Counted from the stretch's first letter, positions 1 to 12,132 are shown. The stretch is DNA of 64,000 nt from Fragilaria crotonensis (GCA_022925895.1 JAKSYS010000010.1:124001-188000); one strand, 5' to 3'. Numbers and translations are program-made. Notes: generated by a model from the letters alone, not told the origin.

Positions 1-269
1 AGGCATACCAGCACGGACAGGTCCAGGATACTTGAGTCCGCCACTATGTATTTTGTACGATCCTTGCCGGAACAAGCGCCCAAAATGCATCATTCCAGGA
101 TTCCAGGTAGGTTTGATGATTAATAGATATTAGAATATGACTATTTCAGCATACCAAGAAATGGTGGTGTACTGTTGTTAAGGGAGTGTACTCCTGAGTA
201 CAACATTATGGATTGCAGTTATCATTGTGCACTCCAGAGTAATGCGCGACTGCTCGGAGTATATCATTG

Positions 270-810
270 ACTACTCTTACACTTGGGTCGGTCGTGCAAG
301 TACGACAGTCGATCATTGACAACTCCTACACTTGGGTCGGTCGTGCAAGTACGAAAGTCGATCATTGACAACTCCTACACTTGGATCGGTCGTGCAAGTA
401 CGACAGTCGATCATTGACTGCTGCTACACTTGGGTCGGTCGTGCAAGTACGACAGATGATCATTGGATGCTCCTACACTTGGGTCGGTCGCGCAAGTACG
501 ACAGTCGATTATTGGCTACTATCCGGTAGTACTAGACTGTACTCCGTACTACTACACTTGGGTCGCTCGTGCAAGTACAAGTACGACAGTCGATCATCGA
601 CTATGCATGCTACTGTACGCTCCTACACTTGGGTCGGTCGTTCGAGTATCATACGACAGTCGATAGTTGACTACTAGTACTACCAGGTTCTGTACTCTCT
701 CAGGCCCTCAGACTTGGGTCGGTCGTGTGAGTACGACAGTAGATCATTGAGTACTCGTATGATACTATTGGGACGGTCGTGTGAGTACGACAGTAGCAGA
801 TCATTGATCA
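270..810. repeat. 49-bp minisatellite, about nine copies
   Basis: The motif ACTTGGGTCGGTCG recurs at 281, 330, 379, 428 and 477, exactly 49 bp apart. It then recurs at about 556, 627, 712 and 768 with longer, degenerate spacing. Each unit holds the near-palindrome GTCGTGCAAGTACGAC and ends in GATCATTGA. The array is clean on the left and decays to the right. Open frames across it are a by-product of the repetition, not genes. Confidence 0.9.
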
Positions 811-1489
811 TTGACTACTAACTTGTACATACAAGTAGACTACTTGGACCACTATTGGGACAGTCGTGTCATTGGTGCGTGGTTCCAATTTCCAATGTTG
901 TTTTGCTACGGTTCATACTGCGAGTGGTTTGTCGTGCCTATACTACTCGTGTGTCACCACTATCGTATGCATACTTACTACAAGTACATGTACCAGGTAC
1001 TGACTATAATTGTTGAGGGTTGTGGGTTGTGGGCATACGATAGGCTGGGTTCGATCATATCATACATGCATACGATGCAAGACGTTGATGAATGATGTCA
1101 GGATTTTCAGATTTGGTCACCAGCGTCCAGCATGGCACTGGGACACATCAAAAGTTTCGAAGGCAGATCATAAATTGTAACTTACAATCGCATGAACCTT
1201 GATCGGGGCGGAAAGAACTGAATAGTAGTAGGCAAAAGAGACTTCCTTGTGTACCACAGTGCGCCAAAATCATCGTGAAGTGTAGAACGTCAAAGGTACT
1301 AGTCCCTGAGACTTGAGGAGCACGTTTGGTTTCTGAGATACAACGTGACACAACAAGCTGTCAGCAGCTATCGGTTGTATTGGACTCATCACTCAACAAC
1401 CCTGGTACTGTAGATTACCTGGTACAAGTTTCATTGCAATCCATCCGAGGAAAAACATCATATTAGGTTCGACACAACGTTTTCCATCC
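811..1489. other. intergenic, no gene seen
   Basis: Contains only short open frames without recognisable domains and some GTAC-rich sequence. It presumably holds the promoter of the gene starting at 1490. No TATA box or RNA gene was recognised. Confidence 0.5.
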
Positions 1490-3513
1490 ATGAGATACTT
1501 TGCCATTGGTGTGACGGCTGTTGCAACATTCTTTTGGACACTTTTGCTCGAGATCAAGCCAACAGCAGCAGCATTTTCTCCTGTCCCAAAGATTCATAAT
1601 CATTGGGGTACTTCTTCATCATCTACGACGTCTTGCGACATTTTGTTACCTAAAAGTGCTGCTTCCACGTTAAGTAGAAGTTTGAAGAATCAACAACATA
1701 CTACGACAACACACCCAGCTATACGAAGGAGGACGAATCCAAGTACTACCAAATTATACGGCATCCGAGACTTGTTTCGTAATCGATTCGGAGGTGGCAG
1801 CAGCAGCAACCAAGAACCCGCTTCAAACGACAATGATGCAGAACAACCACCCTTGATCATCACTGCACCACCCTCCGTTGACAAGAAAGTGCCGCAAGCA
1901 TCAAATACTAATGCGAAGCGAATTGGAAAACAACAGCAAACATTGACCGAAAAAGGTAAGCTTACATCATCCTTGCAAAAGTTGTTGTATCATCTTGTTA
2001 CCTTTGTCAGACGACGTGCCACAACAACAAAGCACATTTGCCTCACATGATATGCTCCCTCTCTCCTTCTCACCCACAATGAACTGCAGCATCCATCTGT
2101 ATCATTGGTGGCGGAGTTTCCGGTTTGATGGCTGCCATTACTGCAGCAACCGAAAGCAGTGAACAAGATGATGGCACGTCCATTGTCCTTCTGGAAGCCT
2201 CCCCCACCTTTGGTGGTCGTGTGCAATCGGATGTCACTGACGATGGATATGTTCTCGATCGAGGATTTGCCGTCTTTATTGACGAATACCCCTCATCCAA
2301 GGCTCTGCTAGATTACAAACAATTGCAATTGGGAAAATTCATCCCGGGTGCCATGGTCAAGCTGCCTCCAGGAAAAGGGAATGATGCGACAAATGGCATG
2401 GCCAAAGTGGCAGATCCCCTGCGACAACCTCTGGAATTGTTCACCGCCTTGACCGCGCCAGTGGGGAGTCTCATGGACAAGATCAAAGTCTTGCCACTCC
2501 TCTTCCACGTCTTTACAACTGATGTGGCGGAACTATTTCAAGAAGAAGAAACAACCACGTTACAGGCCTTGAAAGATCGATGGGGCTTTTCCGACGAAAT
2601 GATTGATACATTCTACAAACCATTCTTGGAAGGAATTTATTTGGCACCCTTGGACGAACAATCGTCACGAATGTTTTCCTTCATCTTCAAAATGTTTTCC
2701 CAAGGATCTGCCACCCTCCCCATGGATGGCATTGGAGCCGTCTCGAAACAGCTCGCGGAGCGAGCCAAAACTGCAGGTGTTGTACTTCAGTCTAACTATC
2801 CAGTAGGATACGTGTCGGTACTACGAGACGACGATGAAGCCAATGACGACAGCGGTGATGGGCGTTTCGTTGTGGAGTCCATGGATGGAACACGGCGGGT
2901 GATTGCCAAATCCGTCATTGTGGCGACGGATGTGAGCGTTGCCGAAGCCTTGCTCTCTCAAGTGGGAGTCGATTCGACAGAACCTCAGCCCCAACGCAGT
3001 GTCGGATGTTTGTATTATTCCTTCGACGGTGACGCTCCCATCCAGGAACCCATTCTCATTCTTAGTGGTCTCGGCAACGATCGAGGGACAGAAAAATTCC
3101 CAATAAACAATTTGTGCTTCCCCTCCATCGTGAATCCGTCCTACGCACCACCCGGAAAGAGTTTGTGTTCGGTGACGGTGTTGAAACCAGCCATGGAACT
3201 GTACGAGGGTCGAGAAGCCGATCTGGATCTCGCAGTGCGTCGACAGCTCAAGACTTGGTTCCCAGATTATAACACGCGTGCATGGCGATTGCTGCAAATG
3301 TACTCGATTCCAAATGCCCAACCGGCACAGCTGGGAGGTCCCGTGGCTGCCAATGCGAATGGTGGGAGAGATTGCCAAGCATTCCGGGGGACGGTACTGC
3401 CGGCGGGGATGTTTGTCTGTGGCGATCACATGGCGACAGCGACACTCAACGGCGCTCTGGAATCAGGAATCAATGCTGGAAAAGCAGCAGTTGCTGCTAT
3501 TGCAACAAAGTAA
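1490..3513 (+). CDS. plastid-targeted FAD-dependent amine oxidase / carotene desaturase-like protein
   Basis: Two exons, 1490-1955 and 2090-3513, give about 629 residues. The 134-bp intron has GT-AG ends, and the joint restores one codon (G+CA). The N-terminus is hydrophobic and followed by AAAFSP, the diatom signal/transit cleavage pattern, then a low-complexity linker. Exon 2 opens with a dinucleotide-binding motif (CIIGGGVSGL), an acidic strand end (LLEASPTFGGRV) and, at the C-terminus, the FAD-contact segment MFVCGDHMATATLNGALESG. This order is that of the flavin amine oxidase superfamily, which includes phytoene and zeta-carotene desaturase-like and protoporphyrinogen-oxidase-like enzymes. 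The substrate cannot be read from the sequence. A redox role in plastid isoprenoid, pigment or amine metabolism is inference. The next gene converges 276 bp away. Confidence 0.85.
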
Positions 3514-3789
3514 GATGAGAGGAATAACTACCACTACTACTTTCGTCCTTTCAATATGGTCTTTCTACTAAGTTTTGCTCGCGTTCGTTCTTCATCCAAC
3601 TGTCTCCTTAACTGCACCGCACATCAAACCACAATACATGGGTCCAAACGTTCATCTCCACCGTCTCCACCACTCTCTTCAATCAAAATACGCGAGCCAA
3701 TCCAAAAACTAAAGAACTGCAATGATGATGTTGTTGTTGTTGATAATGATGATGAAAATGATGACGGTAATGGCGGCAAACAAAAATAA

Positions 3790-5013
3790 CTACCGTCCTG
3801 GCCCACGCGCCAACACTTCATCAATGATGATGAAGTTGGGAGCACCATGGCCCAACACCAAATTCTTCAGATCCGTCATGAATCCCACCAAGTGTTTTGT
3901 AAAGTCTTCTGGCGAATTCGCTTCCGGCGGTGCGGCTGGATTGACATTCACCTCGAGCAAGTGGAACGTACAATCCTCGGTCATCATGATATCCAAACCC
4001 GCCACAATGTGCTTTTGAATTTCGGGTGGGTGTTCTGACGTTGTGTACTCGACTCGACGCGAAATGTCTGGCAACAAGTGCGTGAGCATGGTGGCAGCGA
4101 AATGTTCCAATGCCTGCTGGTGAGGTGCCAATTCTTCGACCGTGTCGATCAACACACGGGCCGTCGAATTGCCATTGGCACCATTGGTAATGTGAGCACG
4201 ACGATCACGATTGTTGGGATCGTATTCGCCATTGCCATTGTCGCCGTTGTTGTTGCATTCTGTCACGGCCATTCCGGCAATGCGGACCTCATGACGATTG
4301 TAGAGGTAGAGATTGACGAGGTGGTTTTCTTCAGGACATTCAATGGCAACAACGTAGCTTCGGATGTGAAACTTGTGGCCATTGCGAATCAAGAGGGGTG
4401 GGTGAATCTCCGCCTGCAAGACCCAACTTGGGATGCGTCCCTTTTGCTCCATGACGCTATCGAGGAATCCTTGGCCTTCGCTGATGGCACGCTTGCGATG
4501 TTTCTCCAGAATGTCGTACAATTGGTCGACGCTTGAGACAAAGTATATTCCTTCCCCTTGAGAACCAATTGGTTCCTTCAGGACGGCCATTTTGGCTCCT
4601 TCGTTTCCCTGCAAGACGGGCCATTCGCGGACCATGTTAATGCACTCTGGCAGGGTGGCATCCCACCGAATGAGGGTGGAGGGAGGAGTGAATCCCAAGA
4701 ATTCAGCTCGGCAGCGTTGGAACGTCCTGACAAGTTCATCCTTGTCTTCCAATCCATCCAAGGCAGACGATATGCCATGATGGGCCTCAAGTAATCTTCC
4801 ATTCTTGTCAATAAGATCGAATCGGACCGTGCAAGGCGTGATTCGCTTCTTGGCAGCGCGACGGATGGTGTTTGGAGTGGGCTGTAGGAGTCCAGACACC
4901 ATCTGTTGACGATCTTGGCAATACTGCATGGGAATATCCGATTCGAGTGCGACTTTCGCCAAGACCCATTCCCAGGGACTTCTCACGGTGTATTGGATGG
5001 CTGCGGCAGGCAT
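3790..5013 (-). CDS. tubulin-tyrosine-ligase family (TTL-like) ATP-grasp protein
   Basis: A single 407-residue reading frame. ATP-grasp features are visible: KEPIGSQGEGI (nucleotide loop, residues about 146-156), the paired basic segment HKFHIRSYVVAIE, and the metal-binding end LLEVNVNPAAPPE, which matches the LLEVN.NP signature of TTL enzymes. The family ligates amino acids (Tyr, Glu or Gly) to tubulin tails or other proteins. Which residue or target is used here cannot be told. An Asn/Asp-rich insert (about residues 255-285) separates two parts of the domain. No leader is visible, so a cytosolic or axonemal/cytoskeletal site is likely. The start is the first ATG, just downstream of a GTAC-rich spacer. 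Confidence 0.85.
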   Translation of the reverse strand: MPAAAIQYTVRSPWEWVLAKVALESDIPMQYCQDRQQMVSGLLQPTPNTIRRAAKKRITPCTVRFDLIDKNGRLLEAHHGISSALDGLEDKDELVRTFQRCRAEFLGFTPPSTLIRWDATLPECINMVREWPVLQGNEGAKMAVLKEPIGSQGEGIYFVSSVDQLYDILEKHRKRAISEGQGFLDSVMEQKGRIPSWVLQAEIHPPLLIRNGHKFHIRSYVVAIECPEENHLVNLYLYNRHEVRIAGMAVTECNNNGDNGNGEYDPNNRDRRAHITNGANGNSTARVLIDTVEELAPHQQALEHFAATMLTHLLPDISRRVEYTTSEHPPEIQKHIVAGLDIMMTEDCTFHLLEVNVNPAAPPEANSPEDFTKHLVGFMTDLKNLVLGHGAPNFIIIDEVLARGPGR

Positions 5014-6491
5014 GTTCTTAACTGACCTGAATTGAACTCAACTGCTGAATTAGAATGCAAGTAGTTGAGACTTGAACGTACTCGGAGTACTTATTCTTGT
5101 CAATGGACGATTTGATCCCAGGAATTTGGCTGTGCTGTGACGTCTTGACGGCGATGAGATGAAAGACTGATAACAACTCTCTACACGCAAAATCAACAAC
5201 CACATGCATCAACAATTTTACCCACACTCTTTACAATTTATTGAAGGTGAGAACAATATGAAATAACAATTGTGGTATGTGGTACTCCATTATTATACTA
5301 TTCGTGGATATCGCCGTATTTGCAACGAGTTCGAAGTAGGATTTCCGTAAATGATCCTATTAGTGCATTTAACTGTTTTCTCTAGGAAAGTAGTACATTG
5401 AGATTCGACGTGGATACCTCAATTAATTTCGGCATCATAGTAATAGATAGGGGCACATGGTGGTGCGGATGTCGTTACACGTTACAAGTACCCACATGTC
5501 TACTACTTTTCTATTAGTACTGTGTATTGGCTGGTAGTACTGCAAAGTGCAAAGTTCGAAGCAGTTGGAGTTGAAAGATGTGGGAGGCAGCCTGACCTAG
5601 TTAGAAAACGACAAGAAAAACAAAATATTCGTTCATGAATTAAATCAATATATCTACGGTTGGAGGGAGTACAGCGAAATGTACCGGAGAAGTAACAATT
5701 CTGTGAGGATGGGATATTTCTACTGGACTTGTGGTACTCGGCGTACAGAAGTACTCGAGTGACGCTTCCGCTGCTTGTTGCGCCTTGTTGCGTTGTTGCG
5801 GCTGTCGCCACCGTGCGTTGTGCTTATCTCTGTGGCTGTCACAGAGCTCAGTCTTCGACGGACAGACACTTGGTGACTTGAGTTTGGAATTTGGAATCCG
5901 ACAACTCGTAAATGTGGGAGTAAGCGCATTACAGTACTGTAGCATACGCCAGTACGCCCGTAGAAGAGAACGATAGTAGATGATGTATGATACCATGGGG
6001 TAGTATGATACTTGTATTCGGAGTGGGACTCGGAGCGCAGGGTCTGTCCCGTGTAGATGCTTACTGCTAGTAGGAGTACCGGTACTAGTACTCGAGTACC
6101 GGGTACTAGAACCAGGCAGGTACCTGGTACCTGGTACCTGTACAGCAAAATCTCGCATGGCGACACTGACATGAGCAGACCTATGACCTGCTAGTAGCAA
6201 TCAACTCTGCCTGAAGATGACATAAACCAGCAACTGCAATTGCGGTTGTGCACTCAGCATTCATTCGTCATTCGTCATTCGTCATTTGTTCATTCGATGA
6301 TCGGCTTCTACCATCGATATCACGAGCCTCAGACCTACCGGTAGAGACTCATCCTGTCATCTCTGACCTTCTGTCAACGATAGAATAGTGTGGCCTGTGG
6401 CCTGTGCCGGAAAACAACTTGCAACACTCCTATTGTTGCTGTTTTCTATCAGGAAACGCCACAGCAACACCGACGGAGACAGAGGAATGCA
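5014..6491. other. intergenic spacer rich in GTAC palindromes
   Basis: No gene supported. Around 6070-6145 there is a dense run of GTAC-centred palindromes (repeated GGTACC, AGTACT and CTCGAGTACC forms). At about 6265-6295 there are short direct repeats of ATTCGTC. The stretch lies between two divergently transcribed genes and must contain both promoters. Confidence 0.5.
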
Positions 6492-9400
6492 ATGGCAGCT
6501 ACTGGTGGACTAGAAATGGGAGTATCGGCGCAGGAACCATCAGCATTATCACGCCGACAATATGCATCAAAATCATTTGCAATATCAGTTCTGATTGTAG
6601 TGCTGCTGAGCGGTGGCGACACTCCTGGAGTGTTTGGCTTTGGCTTGCATTCGCTTCCAGCCACTGCAACTTATGCAAGATTACATCTTTTCCCTTTGGA
6701 CGAGCAACCAAGAGAACAATACCCTCGGCGAAGACGACAGTCAAAAACATTAAAGTCCAATCCAGACAATGCACCATCTACCGGTAGAAAAGGGACACAC
6801 CAATATGAATACACAAATCAACTTACTACAGGCGCTGCAACAGCTTCTAAATCTGACGGGTACCTCGAAATCGAAGCTCTCTGGAGATCGGCACGGTCGC
6901 CAGAGGAAATCAATCTTTGGTTGGTTCGTCGGAACATGCAACTAACTCAAGACAACAACAACAACAAAGATATCTCCACAACCAACAACAACAACCTCAA
7001 CCCACTTAGGTTGCATCCCAATGAACAAACACAAATTATTAAAGAATTGGCCAAACGATCCGCTTTCGATGAGATACTATTCTTTCTGAGACATTTTTCA
7101 GATCATTCCGTCTACGTGTATTCGTCTGTCATTTCGTCGCTCGCCCAGTCAAAGGAGAAGCGACATTCACAGCAGGCATTCCAATTGCTACAACAAATGA
7201 ATCAACGAGGCGTTCGTCCCAATAAATTCACATTTACCGCACTCTTCCATCACATTCATGGTGCCAAGGATGCACGACTATTTCTTCAATCGCTGCGCCA
7301 ACAAAACTACAAGGAGGTGGATACAGTTGAAGTGTACAATGCTGCGATTCATGCATGTACACGACGACAGCGACAACATCACGATGCCAACAGCGGTACC
7401 ATGGATGATCCCGACGCTTGGCAAACTGCGCTACACTTGTATCGCACCATGCGAACACTCGGACTCGTCCCCAATCGATCCACGTATTCATCTCTAATGT
7501 TGGCGTGCGCTCACGCAGGTCAAGTCAAAATTGCCATGGCGCTATTGGATGATATGCCCATGCTACCAAACGATGTGGTGTGGGGTGCTGCCCTGACCGT
7601 ATGCGCCAGGGCGGGAGACTACCAACAATCCTTGCTCATTTTACAAAAAATGCAATCCCTGGATGCTGTCGCCACAACAAGACATGTTAGTGCCCATTTG
7701 GCAGCACTTGCCAAATCTGGTCAAGATGTTGTGTGCTTGAAAGTATTGGAGGCACTCCAACAGAAACAACCGATTGAACTTGATCATGTTGACAGCGACA
7801 CTGGCGCCAGACGACAACTCGTATTGCAGCCTGTACCCCTTGATCTAGTTATTGTGAATACGGTAATCTATGCCTGCGCCCAAGCTGGCAATTACAACGA
7901 TGCTCGTCGACTCCTGACGGATCTCAAGAATGGAGATTACGTTGCTGGGCATGTTGCACCAGCAAAAACAACTGTGTCAAACAGTAGAAGGGAGACCTTG
8001 GCGTCACCTGTTGTTGTTCTTCAACCAGATGAGATCACTTACAATACAGTCATTTCGGCATGTACCGACGCCACTCAAGTCAAGGCGTTGGTGAAGGAAA
8101 TGCGCATGTCTCGACGACATCGTCAGGGACAGGTACCACCCACAGCCAAAACGTATACTGTGGCCATTGCCGCCTGCAAATATGATTTTGAGACTGCCAT
8201 GTACTTGTTGCAGGACTCGATTCATGATGGAATCATACCCAATGTGTTTATGTACTCGGCAGCCATTTGGATTGCAGAAAAGTGCGGCAAAGCAGATGAG
8301 GCCTTGAGGTTGTTGGAGGAAATGAAAGCAGCGAGCTGCGAACCGAACGATGTTTCGTATGGAGGTGTGATTGCCGCAATCGCTTGCCACGGTCGTGCAC
8401 TGGAAGCAATTCAACTATTTGCGGAAATGAAGGACAAGAGTTTAGCGACGAATGCCAAAATTTTTGGACGACTAGCAGAATCAATACACCGCACGTCGTT
8501 ACAGGATAAAAGTACAGATACACTGTCGTTACTGGAATCCGTTTTGGGCCATATGAGCCCAAGTGACTTTTCGGTCAAAGTGGCAGGTCCTATATTGGAA
8601 GCGCTCATTCTGGAATACGGCATGTCGGACCGCTTTGACGATGCCCTGTCTGTATTCGAACGGATTTCTGGTCCCACCAATGGTCCATGCCTTCGTGCAA
8701 TTCTGTCGGCCTGTGCGCTCGCCCCAGATCGATGGGAAGTAGCGCTCGATCTCTTGCACTCGTGCGACATTGTCGAAGGTGCTCGGGGACCAGCTAGACT
8801 GGATATGCGGGCCATTGGCTTTGCCATGCTAGCGTGTTCCAAAAGTGGACAATGGGAGGAGGCGCTGAATCTCTTGGAACTCTATGGTGTGCAACAGGAA
8901 GAGGCCGATGGTGCTGGGCATGTACCCCGATCGGCAATCAATTCCTTGATCACAGCGTGTGGACGAGGGGGTAGACCTGATATGGCGCTGAAACTTTTGA
9001 ATGACATGAGTCCAAAATATGGAGTCACACCCAACGAAATCAGCTACCGTAGCGCCGCAATCGCCTGCAATCAGGCTCAGCACGAGACGCTTCGCCGTCA
9101 GGAGCGAGGACAGGCGCCGAAATTTGGAGGTAGTACCTCCTCTCCGGCCATGGCCTTGCAATGGTGGGAATGTTCTCTGTCATTGTTGCGACGCATGAAG
9201 GAAGATGGGCTCCAACCAGATGCTCAAACGTATTCGTCCGTCATTAGTGCCTGTGAGGCAGCTGGACAATGGCAACGAGCATTGGGAGTTCTGCGTGACG
9301 GACCGCAAGAGCTCAATCTGTACTGTTTCAATGCTGCCATTAGCGCTTGCGAAAAAGGCGGAGCCTGGGTAGAGGCGCTTGAGTTGTATTACCAAATGGT

Positions 9401-9869
9401 GGAGAAGGGTGGAGCTGTGAAACCAAATTTTGTCACGCTCAGTTCGCTTCTGATTGCCTTGGATGCCGCAAGTCAAAAGGAGCTTGCACAGGATTTGTAC
9501 GAACAGGGACTCGAGTCCAGCATTGTGCGACGTCCGTGGACACGGACGCGTGCAGCATCCGGGGATTGGATTCGAGCCCTGGATTTTCACAATTATTCGT
9601 CTGCCATGGCCCGAACCGCTATTCGGAGTGTCATGGAATCCTTGATCAGTGACGGAAAACCAGCACATGATGTGAAGAAAGATCTCATTGTGGTGGTGGG
9701 AAAGGGGAAGGGCAGTAAGTTCGACCCCGTACTGGGACAAGCCGTGCAGGAGGTGCTTCGGGACAACTATGGAGTCCCTTGCCGTGTCGACCCCGACAAT
9801 GCAGGACGACTCATTGTGGAAGCCTCGGACCTTGAAGCGTTCGCGACTGCAAACAACGCGTGGCGATAG
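6492..9869 (+). CDS. PPR-SMR protein, probably organelle-targeted
   Basis: The first in-frame ATG is at 6492, giving about 1,125 residues. The frame is open further upstream but only from GTG. A hydrophobic segment (SFAISVLIVVLLSGG) followed by GVFGFGL suggests a plastid bipartite leader. The body is a long series of pentatricopeptide repeats, visible as recurring blocks of the type YSSVISACE..G.W..AL, TYNTVISAC and NAAISACEKGG, with Pro-Asp/Asn at repeat boundaries. The C-terminal 60 residues (KKDLIVVVGKGKGSKFDPVLGQ to GRLIVEASDL) fit a small MutS-related (SMR) domain. PPR-SMR proteins bind organellar RNA and act in its processing or translation, and some have nuclease activity. The RNA target is unknown. 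The next gene converges 88 bp away. Confidence 0.9.
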   Translation: MAATGGLEMGVSAQEPSALSRRQYASKSFAISVLIVVLLSGGDTPGVFGFGLHSLPATATYARLHLFPLDEQPREQYPRRRRQSKTLKSNPDNAPSTGRKGTHQYEYTNQLTTGAATASKSDGYLEIEALWRSARSPEEINLWLVRRNMQLTQDNNNNKDISTTNNNNLNPLRLHPNEQTQIIKELAKRSAFDEILFFLRHFSDHSVYVYSSVISSLAQSKEKRHSQQAFQLLQQMNQRGVRPNKFTFTALFHHIHGAKDARLFLQSLRQQNYKEVDTVEVYNAAIHACTRRQRQHHDANSGTMDDPDAWQTALHLYRTMRTLGLVPNRSTYSSLMLACAHAGQVKIAMALLDDMPMLPNDVVWGAALTVCARAGDYQQSLLILQKMQSLDAVATTRHVSAHLAALAKSGQDVVCLKVLEALQQKQPIELDHVDSDTGARRQLVLQPVPLDLVIVNTVIYACAQAGNYNDARRLLTDLKNGDYVAGHVAPAKTTVSNSRRETLASPVVVLQPDEITYNTVISACTDATQVKALVKEMRMSRRHRQGQVPPTAKTYTVAIAACKYDFETAMYLLQDSIHDGIIPNVFMYSAAIWIAEKCGKADEALRLLEEMKAASCEPNDVSYGGVIAAIACHGRALEAIQLFAEMKDKSLATNAKIFGRLAESIHRTSLQDKSTDTLSLLESVLGHMSPSDFSVKVAGPILEALILEYGMSDRFDDALSVFERISGPTNGPCLRAILSACALAPDRWEVALDLLHSCDIVEGARGPARLDMRAIGFAMLACSKSGQWEEALNLLELYGVQQEEADGAGHVPRSAINSLITACGRGGRPDMALKLLNDMSPKYGVTPNEISYRSAAIACNQAQHETLRRQERGQAPKFGGSTSSPAMALQWWECSLSLLRRMKEDGLQPDAQTYSSVISACEAAGQWQRALGVLRDGPQELNLYCFNAAISACEKGGAWVEALELYYQMVEKGGAVKPNFVTLSSLLIALDAASQKELAQDLYEQGLESSIVRRPWTRTRAASGDWIRALDFHNYSSAMARTAIRSVMESLISDGKPAHDVKKDLIVVVGKGKGSKFDPVLGQAVQEVLRDNYGVPCRVDPDNAGRLIVEASDLEAFATANNAWR

Positions 9870-9956
9870 AATGTTGACCCAGTATGTATAACTATCATGT
9901 TAACTTAGATCGACTTTCAAAGCCCAATTTGTCAAGGGCACTTTCGGCTAATGTCT

Positions 9957-12132
9957 CTATTTTATTCTTTGCCAAACAAAGATGGCATCACTGGCGGTGT
10001 TGCCTCGCATGATTCTCAAGTCTTCATCAAGATATGTGACATCCAGCAGATTCATGGGTCCCAAAGATTTCCAATGATCGCCTCTCGTACTTGTTGGCCC
10101 ATACTTGACAACGTTAGGCTCCACGGATAGCATCGTGCAGGGACGGTTGGTGAAGAGGGAAATACTCTTTCGAAGCTCCCAGGCACCATTCACTTCAACT
10201 TGGAACGACGCCGCCTGCGGGATGACGTCAATCTGTTCCTTGTACACGACATCTTGTCGGAATTTCGCAAACTCCAAACTTTGAGTGAGACCGCCAAATC
10301 TTCCATTGGGGAAACTGCCTCCAATACCACTCAATCCCTTGTTGAATTTCATTGCGGCCGAACTGGAATACAGCAATTTCCAATCACCCACAAGATCCGA
10401 CGGCTGAATATCACCCTTGGTTTTCTTAATGACATTGGCAGCATCGTTCCGTTCGAGGGCTGCCACAATGTTTTGGACGATTTCCTCCTCGCGCTCGTCT
10501 GCCTCCAAACCACAGGCGAGACGTTCCTCCTTGTCATTGTTGTCATTATTGTTGAGTTCCTCAAGAAATTCGAGCAAGGCCATTTTGGCTTCCGAAGCTT
10601 CCGCCGAAACTTCGTCTTCTTCTTGCTCAAACAAAGAATCCAAGTCTTCGTAGAAGGAGAGGAAGGTATCTTCAGTCAAGTATTCGCCGCCGTTGGTTGA
10701 CACAGCATTCGATTTGAACAACTCTTGCAATTCTTGAGGAAGCAAGTCGCCGTCCTTGAGCATCGTTTGGAGTTCCTTCCACAACTGCAATTCCTTGGGT
10801 CCGACAAGATAGTCGTCATTTGCCAGAGCCGAAAACAAAACGCCGGGCGGCAAGTCATCTCCTGATACTTGGGATTTGGGCGATTTCGTTTCAACAGTCA
10901 CACCCGCACCACTGCTGCCTTCCACTGCTTCTGATTCCTCGTCAGCGTCATCATCCAACTCCTCAGCATCAAAGACGAACAAATCATCCAACAAGGCATT
11001 GAAAGCCAGAAATCCATCCACAGTTAGCATTTCGGATGTTCCTGGACTTTTTGTGGTTTGTGACCACAACGTTTCGAATTCGTCGCTCCCCAACAAGCCA
11101 TCCTCCATGAGACGAGAAATCTCATCCCATTGTAGTAAGCCATCCTTCGAAAGGAGTTTGGAGTCATTGCATATTTCAGCGAAGACATCCTCTAATTCCA
11201 TTTCTTCTTCTTCATCATCATCATCGTCTTCTTCTTCGTCTGCCGCAAGACCTACAACTGTGGTGGTGAGCAGGTCATTCTCATCATCACCAATTTCCAC
11301 AAACAAGTCATCAATAGCACGGTATATTTGAAGAAAGGAATCGGCATTAATCTTGTCGGGATATTTTGGAGCCTTGGCCCAAAAATCGGACAGCTCGGCT
11401 TCCGTCAAGTCACCATCGGCCTGAATTGTATTTGTTGGTGTAAATTGTAGATGATGATGATGGCAAGAGAAGGGAAAGATAGCGTTTTTGTTAGCCGAGA
11501 GCAGTCACATGCACACAAAACAGATACGACAGCATACGAATACAAACACCATTGCAGCGCAAGTGCAACAGTTGCCTCAAGTACCGAGCATCAATCATCC
11601 ATCATCGCCATCGTTACGACAGTATAGACCTCATTTTTGGATCGATTTATCCTGCATTTGAATGTCGCGGAGTAATTCTAGAGCGTGTTGTATCATCATT
11701 GGTCTAGTTCCTTGAACCTGGTACCGGTAGTATTTGATGGCGATGTGATATTGATGATGGTAATGGTAGTGGGAACGGTTTCGGTAATGGCGAAATGGCA
11801 GTACAGATATGGATCCTCCGGCATTACAAAACACGTACCAGCATTTCAGCAATCGCGGGAACTTTCGTCAACGTTTCCTTGCTCATAAAGCCATCCGGCT
11901 CGCAATACAGTGCAAACATATCCTCGTCTTCCCCTTTGTCATCAGGAGTGCTGGATCCAAACAAACACCAATCCATCCCTCTCGATCTCGCAATCGAGGT
12001 TCCAAGCATCGAGGGCTGCACAAACACTTGCATTCCAAACCCCAGACACTCCATGGGAAGCACTACCAGCAGCAGCAATAGCGCTGTCGCAATCATCGGG
12101 AGTTGCCGTACGTGGAACCCCATTTCCATCAT
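9957..12132 (-). CDS. plastid fibrillin (PAP domain) with three helical/EF-hand-like repeats
   Basis: Two exons, 12132-11839 and 11420-9957. The 418-bp intron is phase 0 (donor GTACGT, acceptor TTCAG). The product is about 585 residues. Exon 1 starts with a hydrophobic leader ending in CLGFGMQ, a diatom plastid pattern. Three repeats of about 70 residues follow, each of the form G.L...E...LW then LT.D.FL.FY..LDDLF. The first repeat spans the intron, and its regular form after joining supports this exon pair. Acidic linkers separate the repeats. The last about 170 residues are a PAP/fibrillin domain (GDWKLLYSSSAAMKFNKG, SLGPMNLLDVTYLDEDLRIMRG, FVWQRI). Fibrillins bind lipids in plastoglobules and thylakoids. 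The repeat part could be a regulatory or scaffolding module, and calcium binding is not proven by the residues seen. Confidence 0.85.

Noticed and set aside
332-677. Three overlapping plus-strand open frames
   Set aside because: They lie wholly in the 49-bp minisatellite and exist only because the unit lacks stops in those frames.
4078-4536. Plus-strand open frame of 152 codons
   Set aside because: Antisense shadow of the TTL-like gene, without domain features.
10200-10700. Plus-strand open frame of 166 codons
   Set aside because: Antisense shadow of the fibrillin gene.
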